From Zantedeschia hybrid cultivar (lineage: Eukaryota > Streptophyta > Magnoliopsida > Alismatales > Araceae), in the NCBI GenBank assembly GCA_030544215.1, contig JARZZO010000008.1:27195614-27259613 (forward strand): a stretch of 64,000 nucleotides of DNA, read 5' to 3'. Below, piece by piece: positions 21,592 to 33,129 of the stretch. Every line of letters begins with the position of its first letter. Within the stretch, counting starts at the first letter, position 1. Below the pieces are notes generated by a model. That model did not search any database. It was not told where the DNA came from and saw nothing but the letters and a program-made list of their open reading frames with translations. A program made the translations under genes and the position numbers.

Positions 21592-22676
21592 GACAAAGTA
21601 TTATACATTGTATTTTCTAATCTGACTTTTAGATGTCAAAACTCGTCTTTTTTTTATAGTTGTGTACTTTTCACATTGTAGAAGGTGTAATGGTTTGGAT
21701 TACAGATTAGCTATTTATGACACTGGTGGCAACATACCCCCACCGCTCCCCCAAAAACTAGTCAGCTGTCAGAGTTTTGTCCATTGGCAGCAGACTGCAA
21801 TAAGAGCCACTCGATGAAGATCACAGAGAGAGAGAGAGAGAGAGATGTGCACTGGTATATAAAGTGGATGGTGTAAATAGTCTTATATGTACTTTGTGAT
21901 TTGATTTCTAGATGTCAAAACTGAATGATCTTTTTAGGTGTATAGTGTCTTGTCACATCATATAGAAGGTTTAATGGTGTGGATTAAAGATTAAGTTGGC
22001 AACAGATGCCCGACCCCCCACCCCCGATAGGAAAGTATTATGGTCTGCTGTGAGAGGTTTGTTTATTGTCAGCGGACTGCATAAAGAGCCACTCGATGAA
22101 GGTCGAGTGGGGAAACTGCATGCGCATTCGGAACTTCGGACGTCTGGTCACTCTCCTAGTGTGATTGGAAGGGCCCCTTTTTTGGGATAAAGGCGTGCTC
22201 AAGATCTGCAGAACCGGGACTGGAACTGGAACTGGTCAAGGCTGATTCCAGTTCAAACTGGGATAGAACCAGCCAAAACCAGCTAGTTCAAACTGAATCG
22301 GGAACTGCTAGTTACGATCTGGTTCCGCTGGTTTCGGTTTGAACTGGCCTGTTCAACAAACCATGGGGACGTTGTGCATTGTATTTTCTGATCTGACTTT
22401 TAGATGTCAAAATTGAAAGTCCTTTTTCGGTGTATATTGTCTCTCTTCACGTCTTCTTTAATGGTTTGGATTAGAAATTAGCATGGCAACAGATCCCACT
22501 CCCTCCACCCCCCACCCCCAATAGGAAAGTGTCATAGTCAGCTGCCACAGTTTTATCCGTTGGCAGTGGACTGCAATAAGAGCCACTCGATGAAGATCGT
22601 GGGGAAACCAAACATACATGTTTACATCTTCATGCATCTGATCACTCTCCTAGTATGATTGGATGGCTTGGCTTTT
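21592..22676 (+). repeat. Three diverged direct copies of a 240-310 bp unit
   Basis: Copies start near 21,592, 21,885 and 22,371. Shared landmarks are CATTGTATTTTCTRATCTGA, TTTTAGATGTCAAAA, GGTTTGGATTA, a C-rich tract, GGAAAGT.TYATRGTC and AAGAGCCACTCGATGAAG. The second and third copies extend further, to CACTCTCCTAGT.TGATTGGA. Between the second and third copies, 22,200-22,365 holds a degenerate run of (A/G)AACTGG words with inverted character. Confidence 0.8.
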
Positions 22677-22686
22677 TTTTTTGAGC

Positions 22687-22718
22687 TTTTTTTTTTTTTT
22701 GGGGGGGGGGGGGGGGGG
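22687..22718. repeat. T14-G18 homopolymer junction
   Basis: Fourteen T residues run straight into eighteen G residues. The purine strand could form non-B DNA. The length may be unreliable in the assembly. Confidence 0.9.
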
Positions 22719-22866
22719 ATGGGGTTGTTTAAATGCTTTACAACTGAAACACTCTTTACCTTCTATAATTTTTGGGTTTTGGAGGTATGCAACGCAAGAA
22801 AAAGGTTTGTATGCTGCCAGCAGACATTAAAAGGGCAGCGCACTAAACAAAACTTATGGTGAACTT

Positions 22867-23685
22867 AGGGCTGCAAATGGGTCGGAGCGGATCGGGGGAT
22901 ACCCTCATCCATGTGTCCCGTTGCGGATCGGTGGACAAACTCTTGATTAAATCCTTTTGCAGATCAGATCGGATTATATTTATTTTTCTTTCTCATCCAC
23001 GGGTGGGAGGGATTGAATCAGGGATATCATGATCCACATGCGACCCATTTCGCCATGGATCGGATCAGGTGCGGTTTAAAGTGGGTTCTACCGTAGGTCG
23101 TATAATATTAAAAATACTTTTTGACTAAAATCTATATATGTATGTAATAACATACATATATTGTATCTAACTTATCTATTTTTTGAAAAAAAACTTATTA
23201 CACATTAAAATCTTAGATCTTTAGTTAACATACATTAAAATAACTTTTCTTAGCAATAATGCAATGTAATTAGAAAGTTACAACTAGCCTACATTCATTC
23301 TAAATTTATAACTAATTCACATTCATCTCAAATAAACTATTTGGTACATCAATGGAACATCGATCAAATGGCTCTCATGATATTGAATATAATGTTAAAT
23401 AAGTTAAATCTAATTTCTTTGTAACATGCGGATTGGAGCAAATACCCGCGGATATCCACGGATTTGTAATTGGAAGATTCAATCCAATCCATAAGGACTT
23501 GCAGATCGGAGCGGATCGGGGTAGATTAATTTGAGCTCAATCCATAACCTGATCCATGTAAGGTGCGGGTGAAGACTTTTAACCCACACACTAATCCGAT
23601 CCATATTTTTGCGGATTGGATCGGATTTTATGGATCGGGGCAGATTGGGTTGCGGATTAACCTAATCCACTTGCAGCCCTAGACC
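22867..23685. mobile_element. Non-autonomous hAT-like element (MITE)
   Basis: It begins AGGGCTGCAAATGG and ends TTGCAGCCCTAGACC. The direct repeat GTGAACTT occurs on both sides (22,859-22,866 and 23,686-23,693), the 8-bp length typical of hAT. Subterminal GGATCGG/CGGATTGGATC words are abundant at both ends and the middle is AT-rich. The right end carries four to five extra bases beyond the inverted repeat, so the exact terminus is uncertain. No coding frame. Confidence 0.75.
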
Positions 23686-23856
23686 GTGAACTTGTGTGTT
23701 AGGGGGTGGGGTTCATTCCATGTTATGCAAGAATTCAGCATATCATGCATAGTTGTTTCGAGCTCTAGTCCATGTAATGTGCTCTACTTAGGGCCAGGGT
23801 TTGTTTGGAGAGTTCAGGTGGGAACCTTATTACTTTGACCTTTAGTTAGGTACGGA

Positions 23857-24066
23857 TTGGAAGTAAATAAAACATGGTTTAATAATTTACAAGAAGCATG
23901 TGTCTCGAGATTTGTTCAACATTCTCTTCTTCCATGTGCAGTAAGATTATATGATAATATTCCCATCATTGATAGTGAAGTTTTTTATCAGTTCTCTCCT
24001 CCTGAGGTTATAGGCGGGCAAGAGCAAGGTAGCAAGAAGAGCAAGTATTTCTTATTCACAAAGTAG
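23857..24066 (+). other. Protein-like open frame, unidentified
   Basis: A 69-codon frame whose residues from about 12 to 69 look protein-like (ACVSRFVQHSLLPCAVRLYD, then FYQFSPPEVIGG). I cannot assign a family. No clear partner exon, promoter or splice site supports it, and the ATG may not be the real start. It might be an exon fragment copied from elsewhere by a transposon, or chance. Confidence 0.2.
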
Positions 24067-24816
24067 AGACAAAAATATTATTCCACTGGTATGCCACTTT
24101 AGAGTGCCTGGCTTTAATAACTCGAAAGTGTTCTGCAAGCATAGTCACATGTTCGATGTCTTCAGAATTCACCCCTATCCCTCCTCATGCACATAGCACA
24201 CAAACCGTGAAAAAGAAAATGAAAACTAGGTGACCGTAGTAGAAAGTTGATACTATGACCTCTATTGTTTCCTATAGCAGAAGAGTTGCATGTTGTTCCT
24301 TGAATTTTATTGCTTATTTATTTTCTTATAACATATATTTTCTTTGGTTCATAAAGATACGTGCTTACTCCTGTGGTTATCTGTATATTGGATCTGCTAT
24401 TATTGCTTATTTACCTTCTGAGCGGAAATATTTCATAAGAATGGGAACAACATCGTGACACTGAATTAAACAGTAGATGTTCCCAAGTGTCTCCTGTGAA
24501 AGTATTGCTTGTAATTATGATTCTCCTGACATTCCCAGGGTCTTTGTGGGGACTGTGAGCGAATTCTGTGTCAAGCACGCAGATTGCCCAGTGGTGACAA
24601 TAAGAAGGAAGGCAGAAGAAGCTCCACAGGATCCAGTAGATGATTGAGCAGTCTATGATGCACACGACAATCTACATTGCTTTGTATAAATAGTAGTTTC
24701 TCATTACAAACTGGCGATCGTTTGGAAGGACAAAATGAAAACAGACGATTGAAGGGGTGTGGTTGAAGGAAAGTGTTATATGATAGGACAACAAACCGGG
24801 TCTTCTATAGCTTCTC

Positions 24817-25164
24817 TTATGCACTTGGCTTGACTCCATTGTCTGTTGGTTTGGCTTGGGTTTTTGTCACACTGTTTTCAGATGGTTTGCCTTCTTTGAT
24901 CACTCCATTCATTGCCGGTCTTCTTGTTGGCATGCTGATCTCGAACCCATCCTCCAGATCACCCTTGGGGAAGGCACGACCTTGTCTCCCTTGTGGCTGG
25001 GAGTAGCGGCGAGCGCAGGCCCGGCCGAGGAAGCAGGCAATTGCTGCGAGGACGGTGATCACGGCCAATACAATGAAGACTGGCCCAAACGAGCCCCTAG
25101 AGTGGGATGGACTTGTGGGGATGGAGCGTGGGTAAACCACAGCTGGTGGCGGCAGGGAAGCCAT
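24817..25164 (-). CDS. Small single-pass membrane protein, function unknown
   Basis: 115 residues, intact, with a good start context (AAGATGGC). The N-terminus (1-27) is Pro/Ser-rich. Residues about 28-46 form one hydrophobic helix (GPVFIVLAVITVLAAIACFL), followed by a basic, Cys-containing stop-transfer motif (GRACARR). A hydrophilic tail of about 60 residues rich in Lys, Arg and Pro follows. The layout predicts an N-out or tail-in single-pass protein of the secretory pathway or plasma membrane. Short plant proteins of this kind occur as uncharacterised families, but I do not recognise a named one. Local GC is well above the flanks, as for the other host genes here. No intron is needed. No clear TATA box was found upstream (above 25,165). 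Confidence 0.65.
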   Translation of the reverse strand: MASLPPPAVVYPRSIPTSPSHSRGSFGPVFIVLAVITVLAAIACFLGRACARRYSQPQGRQGRAFPKGDLEDGFEISMPTRRPAMNGVIKEGKPSENSVTKTQAKPTDNGVKPSA

Positions 25165-25239
25165 CTTTCCTCCAACGTTGGCTTGGGCAACTCCTGGAAG
25201 AGGGAAACCAGAGGTCCTCTTGTGCTTTGAGTTTGCGAG

Positions 25240-28200
25240 AGTGAGACCAGATGGGATGTTGGAGGTGTCTTTTAACGGACCCTTTGCCTTTTGAACTTTG
25301 AGGCTGGAGGGGTGGGGTCTTCTTTGGTAAAAGAAAGATTCCTGCCCCTTTGATGTGGCTATCTGAGCTGTGGAATGCTTCGGTAGTGGAGAAAGTTAAG
25401 GCTTTGGAGCTCTGGGAGTTTGGACCGGAATATGGGGGTTAAAGTTTAAACGTTTTGATATGAGCCAGGGTGTTGTTCCTTGGTTGGGGATCGAATTCTG
25501 TCGGTGTCTTCTCATCCCACTAGTTTCTCAATGATAAGAGCTGCTTTGGCTGGGTTCATTAACCCCAGTCAAAGTTGTGACCCAGCTAACACGTAAACCA
25601 AGGCAGGCTTCACCCGCTTTAATTGGAGTACGGCTAATGTTGGAGTTTGACTTATAGTTTCACTTGGGAGTACCTATTGGGAAATGGTATAATAATATAC
25701 CTCGACTCCGTAACACAAGGTACAAGAAGATAAAAATATACCTTATTCTAACACAATAGTTTAGCCACTGAAACTTTAAAATCTCGTATCTTTCTTGTTT
25801 ATATCTTATGTTAAATTTGGTGTCATGAAGATATGTTACAATACCAGTCTCCTACCTATTTGCAAATCAATCTGCGGCAGTGTTTCATCCAAGTACTTTA
25901 TCAGCCACTGTGTGCTAGTGTGCAAATTGGCTGCTGGACATGAATTCCTTTTATTACAAGCGGCATTAATTGATTTCTTAGGAGGTTCTGCACTAACAAA
26001 CAGGCTGTCATTCCCTTAGGGTATCATCTTTAAATAAACAACACTTTTAAAGCAAAAGACGTAGAGGGTATTGCTGGGGCCAGTCCTTTGTGGACCTCTG
26101 ATTTGATCATTCTTTTGATAGTTTCCTCTGCCCGATGAAATCATGATATTGGGTATAATACCATGATCTCCTACGCTTCTTTTTAGGTCGATGGCGACTG
26201 AACAGCCAGCTCTGCTATTTCAGTCTGTTGTGCCTGTGGTTGTACGCTGCTTCTGTCGAAATGGTTTTCGTCATAATTTTTGCAGAGGTTTGTAACGGGT
26301 TTTTGGTTAACCATTCCTGGAAGAAACATCCGTCTTTTGCTGCACATTCTAAGGGGTTAAGATTAAGAAGCTATAAACCACAGACAACCCCTTAGAGTGA
26401 GCCTATTTTATTGATATTGAGGGAATTCTGCTCGACACATTGACTGTTAAGAGGACCCGTTTTTGGATAGATTTTGTCATCCATGATATTTTATTATTTT
26501 TCTTCCTATTATCTTGTTTCTCGTAAATGAAACATCTCCTATTTGTGGACTTCGTATGTGCGAAATGGAACTTCGATCGTGATATATGCTGGATGAGAAC
26601 CCAAATCACTTGCACATTGCTATCACTCTTTTCTTGCCACCATCATCATAAGTCTTGCGGCATCAATTTAGAGTTGGGTAGATCCACTGAAAGGTCCAAC
26701 TAACTGGCGAATTTTTCAACTTTTGATGTCAACATTCTATAAAGTTATGCTAAGTTCTCAGATAATATAGCAGAGGCCTTTCTGGAGTCCCATGAGGCTA
26801 GACACAAATGAGCCTTTCTTGTCAAGGGCTTTTAATTTGACGTGAAAAAAGGTGCTGAACAGAAGCAAATCTACAAATATTGGGGCGCATCGCCTTCACA
26901 AGGCCTTCATCATCAATGACTTGCTTGGGAGCCGAGGAAGCAAGGTATCGATTGAATAGAGTACTGATCACATTGAAATTTGAAAATCTCCGTCATCTTT
27001 TAAACATTAAGGTTACACAAATATATCAGAGTTCTCCCCGTCTGTGGGAGGATATGCAAGTTCATTCAAATCCATCTAAGTTCATCACCTTATAATAGAC
27101 ACAACTCCAAACCACAAATGAAATTGATGAGCTAGTTGATTGAAAGTTTGAGACTACGTTCTAGAAGTCTTGTTTCTAGAATCTGGGCATTCTCAACGGT
27201 ACTCAATGTGCAAGTGTTCTACATGACCTACAGTCCAAAACGGGTTCTGATTTCGTGATAGTTTTAGTTGCTCTTTAAGTTAGAGTAGAATCTTGGGTCT
27301 AAGGATTAGAAGCGAACGATCGCTCTTACATGATCTGCTCTTGTTAGAAAATCGACGGACTACAGTGAAGAAGAAAATGTTGGTTAAAATTACGGATCGA
27401 GGCATACATACTACAGAACTGTCTTTTAGAGAGAAATTGGTCCCTACCACGGTGCAACTGTGCAAGGGTATATGGCAATTCTTTATCAAGACAACAATCT
27501 CTTTCCAGCTTGAACAGGGTACTCTGTAGGAGTATTCAAATCAGGCAATGTGTAGCAGCCACCAAAACAACGTTATTAAGACAACGTTACAGATTGCCCT
27601 CAAGCCGGGAATACAGAACACAGAGCTAGGGAGCGAGGGTGTTTGCAGTGTGCAAAAGGCTAGGACCCTCTAAAGATGTCTGCTTATAGGAGACAGAATC
27701 GTCTGTTTGTTCACTAAGTCACTTTATTTACAAAATAAGGGAAGAATAATATTCATTATTCTTAGAATAAGACTAATTCTGATTTGATTGGAAGATTAGT
27801 TGTTTAACGTCAGAATAATTTATTTTAAAAAATAAGTGAATAAATAATTTCATCTTACACCTAAGAATTTGATGTTCCGTCTTAGATTTTACCTGGTTAT
27901 CAAAGTAAAATCTTCTTTATTCTAAAATAAACAATTCAAAATAATTAATCTTGTTGTAATCCATTCTGCTATCAAAGTGGAACTAACAGAAATACCCATT
28001 TAGACACAGCGTTTCGTTATCAACATACCAAACAGAGAACTCAAAAGGACAAGAAAAATGCGCAAGTTTAGTCTAAAAAATTAAAATACAAATTAAAATA
28101 TAGGCCTACCTACACGTGTATCATAAACATGGTGGGCGTGTATGATGTTCAGCCTAAAAAAACTCAAAAGATCTATTCAAAAAATATTTAGAGAAGAAAA

Positions 28201-28586
28201 TTATGTAGGAAAATGTTAGTATATGTTTTTTGTCATTTTATTTTACCACCTATAAGAGGTAAGTGTTTACATAAGTACCTCCTAGAATTGTTTTCATATG
28301 AAAGTTAATAATAACTTACAAAATGTCCATATGGTATTTATCTTTTATTGGCAGAAAAGTGGGACACAAAAAAACATAGTATATTAGAATTCGTCAATTA
28401 TATAAAGCTATGAAAAAACTTTTAGAAAACAATATATGCGATTAAACTCAAACCACTAAAACTCCTCTAAAATACCAACAGCTTATCATAAGCTCTGAAG
28501 AACCTATCATTTCACTGTGCCACTTGTGGATGCTCTCTTATCCCTTGCACAATCACTTTGTTATCTTTCCGCTTGCCACTTGTTGA
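25240..28586. other. Intergenic, no feature recognised
   Basis: AT-rich sequence with short frames on both strands. None shows a domain, consistent codon composition or splice structure. The area around 26,880-27,530 has two small plus-strand frames that I do not consider genes. Confidence 0.5.
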
Positions 28587-28594
28587 GGTTAGAT

Positions 28595-29275
28595 TAGGGC
28601 TGTCAATGGGTTGGAGACGGAAACGGAAACGGCACCTTTCGGTTCCGTTTCCTATAAAGTTTATTGGAGATGGAAACGGAGACGGAAGTGAGTGTTTCCG
28701 CTTCCGCATCTATTTCTGCTTTTAAATCGGAAACGGAAATGAAAGTAATGGAAGTTTTCGTTATCTTCATCGCTATGTTAAGAAGATATTTAAAATCACT
28801 ATTACTATTCACTTTTTGATAAATTTTTTTCTAGTAATTAAAAATTTAAACTTACAAAGTTTTAATATATGTAAAAATTAACAATCTTTGAATTTTGAAT
28901 TTTGAAATTTATTTTATCTATTAATCTAAATTTACATATGAATATACCAAACATGTGCCATAAAATCATATTAAAATGTTAAAAAGTTTCCAGCTTCTTA
29001 ATATAACATTTCTTTTATCAAATTGTCAAGAGATATTCTTATTGTTATATTTATATGTGTGTGTAGATGGATGTATAAGACACATGATCATTCGAAAACG
29101 GAAACGGGTTAGCGGATGCGGAAATGAGTGTTTCCGTTTCCGACTCCTATAATTATCGAAAGTTCATTTCCGTTTCTTATAACTTAACGGATGGTCTTTA
29201 ACGGAGTTCCTTATCCATTAATAAAGATGGAAACGGAGCGGATAATAGAAACTCAAATATCCATTGACAGCCCTA
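28595..29275. mobile_element. Non-autonomous hAT-like element (MITE), 681 bp
   Basis: Ends are TAGGGCTGTCAATGG and CCATTGACAGCCCTA, perfect inverted repeats of 15 bp. The flanks GGTTAGAT (28,587-28,594) and GGTCAGAT (29,276-29,283) are 8-bp target copies with one difference. Subterminal GGAAACGG words repeat in both orientations, as expected for transposase-binding sites. The centre is AT-rich with no coding capacity. Confidence 0.9.
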
Positions 29276-29283
29276 GGTCAGAT

Positions 29284-30250
29284 TGATGGACTTAAAGCTA
29301 CCTTGGTCATCATACCTATGATGCTGCATTTCCTCCCCCCTTCTCTTATTGGCATTAAGAGAAGGACCAGCTTTTCAAATTGGGTCTTCCACGGCATGAT
29401 TGTTAGTAGTGTCGGATCTTATGCATAGTGCCATTTCGTCACTCGAACCGAAGAGAGAGTCGGATGATCTGACCTGACGCATACCCAGTTAAAAAATGGA
29501 TTTAGATTATGCATTTCCATCATGCATGAAATCGGAGGTAAAGCAGTACGCATTACCCATAATTTCTACCCAGCGGACCCTTGGACCTGATCGACCAATA
29601 TCCTCCCACATTATTGTGGAGGGAAGACATCTCTCTCTCTCTCTCATGTGACAAGGTAAGAAGATGCAAGATATTCATGGGACTCGGATATAGTCCCACA
29701 TTGAAAAATGCAAGCAATTCTACCTACCCCCTCTTCATAGCCAAAGGTGTAATTAAGGTAAGTCTTTCATAATTTATATACTTATCTCCTGTCATGTCTT
29801 TCAGCCGCTAACTTAAGCGTCAGAAGTTTGTTCTTCCAGGACTACAGTCACCACACCAGAGAGGTCATCAACGTTTACTGTGTAGGATGCGTCTTAGGTG
29901 GGACCGGCCAACTCGCTCTCCATGTGGCACTCTACCTTTGGCTAATTCACATATTGTATTTGATTAAAATAGATAAAAGAATGAAGCATGAAATACTAGT
30001 AATTATATGGAAAGCAATAACTTATAGTTGCTTCCTTCTTGATTTGTTTGAAAATCTTGACCCAATCAAGAGTTGCCATATGCCATATTAGGTTTGTTAT
30101 CTAAGACTTCGTTTGATAATACTTATGTCTATTGTCTAAAATCTGTTAATCACATCTACTCCCTTAACATGTTATAAAAAGGACTAAAAATAATTAAGAG
30201 GTATGCTAAAATTGCTTGTTTGACGGACCCACTTAATTAACATCTCAATG
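29284..30250. other. Intergenic, no feature recognised
   Basis: Contains a short (CT)n run near 29,630-29,644 and an 87-codon plus-strand frame (29,828-30,091) without recognisable domain. Nothing else is supported. Confidence 0.45.
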
Positions 30251-30259
30251 CCACTTTTA

Positions 30260-31290
30260 TCATTGGCAAATGGTCGTACAGGTGGTGTGCACCTTGTCTG
30301 GCCAACGATGGAGCTGAGGATGGTGTTGTATTTGATGTTCTCTTAAGAACTTAAAAAGTAGAATGAAGCTTAAATCTTGACATGGCGATGCAGGTAGGCA
30401 AGAAAGGAGTTGCCTTTGCTTTGCAGGCAGCGAAAGGATGGTATAGTGGACAAATCTGGGTGGACAAGTCTGCAGAGAACAAGAGGGGCTACCGACAATG
30501 TCGGGGAGGAATTTGAGCATGGCAGCTATGGAGGGATACGAGCATTGTGGGGCAAACAAGGCACAATTCAAAAAAACCAAGAACATACATGTGCGATCAT
30601 TGCTGGATCCAAATCTGAGAGCTTCATCGAGAGAAGGTATCACCCTCCTACCATCGTCGGCGGAGGAGCAAAGTTGGGCACGGAGAAGGCAAGGACAGCA
30701 GTGCCTTGGAGACTATGATTTGATAGATACTTCTATTTATGTTAGAGAGTCGTGTCGGACACCCGTATCCAACTTTCTATTTTAAGATTTCAAAGTAAAT
30801 ATTAAAAATTTCTTAGAATACTTAATATATCTTATTATAATATTTGTCTATATGATAAAATTTGATATATTTGAGTTGTATCTTTTATATTTTAGATAAA
30901 TTTCAGTAATTATATTTAATTATATACATGTATAACTATGTTTTCATGTATATATATTCGTATACTTTCCGTATCCTCGTGTCTTATTTTTAAGATATTT
31001 TCGTGTCCGATGCATGTGTCCGTGTCGACACTTGACACTCGTGTCCATGTCCCACAGATCATAACTTGGAGACGATTTGGTGGACGACGGAAGTGATCTC
31101 AGAGGAGATTGTCTGTAGAAAGGCTGACATGGTGGTAGAGGGAGTCGTGAGGAAACGACGGATGGAGTCCATCTGCCGCCTGAGGAGGATCAGGTTGGAG
31201 GGGAGACGTTTGGGTCCATCACCAGAGGGCTTCGGGGTGCGCCACCGTTGGCAGCGGCAGGGGCCTCCCCTTGTGGCAAGGTGAAGTTTT
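30260..31290 (-). other. Coding-like, GC-richer stretch, unidentified, split by an insertion
   Basis: Composition rises above the flanks on both sides of the insertion at 30,714-31,064. On the minus strand a frame rich in Ser, Leu and Arg runs from about 31,220 to the insertion and is still open when continued on the far side. A further 127-codon frame occupies 30,643-30,260. No family is recognised and the frames do not join into one. A decayed host gene or transposon fragment is possible. Confidence 0.25.
30714..31064. mobile_element. Small insertion with 9-bp target duplication (Mutator-like MITE candidate)
   Basis: CTTGGAGAC flanks it on both sides (30,705-30,713 and 31,065-31,073). The ends share a weak inverted repeat (TATGATTTG against TTATGATCTG read from the right). 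Inside, clusters of GTGTCGGACAC/GTGTCCGTGTCGACAC words lie near both ends, and the middle is AT-rich with no coding capacity. The 9-bp duplication fits the Mutator superfamily, but the terminal repeats are short. Confidence 0.6.
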
Positions 31291-31829
31291 CAGAGTCGAA
31301 GACCATATATGCGTGTCGGGTTGGGTTGCTAGGGAAAGAGATAGAGAGGAGGGGGAGTGGATCTGCCAACCTCTAAAAATAAAAAGGTTGATCTCAACAG
31401 CTTAAAATTTCAGAAGAGTTTCAAATATAATTGTTTCATTAAGACATGAGATAAGTGATTTTATCAAATGGTCTGGAAATAAACATGTCTCACCGCTTCA
31501 AACATAAGAGGTCTAATAAGTGTTATCAAACGCCACCAAGGTGCATCCACGATCAAAAGGTTAAACCAAGCACCTTCAAACTTAGTTATCACAAGCATCC
31601 GTATATATAATTAGTGATGTGTATTTTCTTATGCACAACTGAGGGATGTTTTACTTTATTAAGTTCTAGAGAAGTTTTGGGGTAAGTAGTTCGTTTCTTT
31701 CTATTCTCACAATTTCATTTCATTTGTCGTTGCTTGTCCGTAAGCCAACATGTGGAACTTCTTGTACAGTTTTATCTGCTGCACTGCCAAGAATTTAAAC
31801 TTTTTTAAGTTAATCTAATCTGATCTACA

Positions 31830-32120
31830 TATCCATACAATTCAATTTTGATCCACTAATTTAAAAATTGAAAAACAAAAATTGTCATTCTGTTTGGATC
31901 CATTAAGAATTTTTCACATTGTTAATTGAGATTCAGTTTTTTATTTTTTAGATTTGATATGTTCCTAATTCACAGAGCTACATACCAGAAAAAAAAAAAA
32001 ATCATTTTGTTTTTGTGTCAACCATTAAAGATATTTTTTACTGTTCATTAGAGCTCAATTTTTAATTTTTATATTTTTTTAGATTGTTCAATCAAAGATT
32101 GATTGGTACATACAGGGGGT
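31830..32120. repeat. Dispersed repeat related to 40,080-40,230
   Basis: Landmarks such as AAAGATATTTT..TACTGTTC, then CTCAATTTTTAATTTT, then AGATYGTTCAATCA occur here and in the foldback element at 39,992-40,312. Probably a fragment of the same family. Confidence 0.5.
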
Positions 32121-32500
32121 GACCTAATTTTTTTTAAAAAAAATTCTAAGTAAAATTCCTTTTTAGTATTGGAATCTTGTCATGCTACCACTTGATGAAA
32201 AGAAACAATCCTTCTTTTCTAAGCTAAGGTAAATTTAAAAGGCAATAATTCATTCTACAGGGAGATGGGAATAACCATGCATAGGCTATACTACCAAAAT
32301 CCAATGATATTCTGAGTTGCTTCATCACCATAGATGCAACAAGTCGGCACTCAGCACCCTTCTTGAGCTTGACATCGGCTGTAAAAAGGGTAAAAAAAAA
32401 AAGGGAAAACATAGCAACTGTACGTTATCCAACGAGTCGGATTGCACATCAGCAGCTGTTGTCTGCTCATCACAGGTGCTGCTGCATACTGCCTTAACAG

Positions 32501-33121
32501 TAGGATGTAAAAGGATATACATAGAATTGGATAGTGGCCCTATCTTTAAGCGATGTGTGTATCTTTGTCTTTATCCTTATCATCTTATATCTTTATCTTT
32601 TAAAATTATTAAAATTTATCGGAAATGGATACATAAAAGTTAGATTATCGGAAAATACTGTGTGAACATAACTTAAGTTTTTGTCGCTTATATAGGGAAG
32701 GGAGGAATTCTACTTTCAAAATATACACATATATAAGTTTTTTAAATTAATTTTTATAAATTTAATTATAAATCATGTGACGTCTCTCAGAATAAATATT
32801 GCAATCTAGTGAATGAGGGAGAGACGGGGTTAAAAGAAAAGTGTGGATAATAAGATATATAATTATGTAAGTACATGATTGGAGATTTCATTTAGAGATC
32901 AAAATATTAAATAAAATACGATCAATAGATAAAATGAGCAAAAGAAAATGGACGGATACTTAGATAATCGGACTCGGAAAAAGGCATATCCTTATCTTTA
33001 TCCTAATCATTTATATACGGATAACATCTTTATCCTTATCTTTTAACCGATATCTTTCTATGACTTTCAAGTTTCAGAAACAGACGGATAAACGGATTTT
33101 CAGATATCATTTACATCCCTA
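32501..33121. mobile_element. Foldback element, possibly hAT-derived
   Basis: The left end TAGGATGTAAAAGGATAT and right end GATATCATTTACATCCCTA are imperfect inverted repeats. Subterminal TTATCCTTATC and CGGATA words occur near both ends. I find no convincing target duplication, so the ends are tentative. Confidence 0.5.
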
Positions 33122-33129
33122 CTTCATGG

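Noticed and set aside
26880..27529. Two small plus-strand frames as a gene
   Set aside because: No domain and no conserved splice arrangement. Lengths are within chance expectation for this much DNA.
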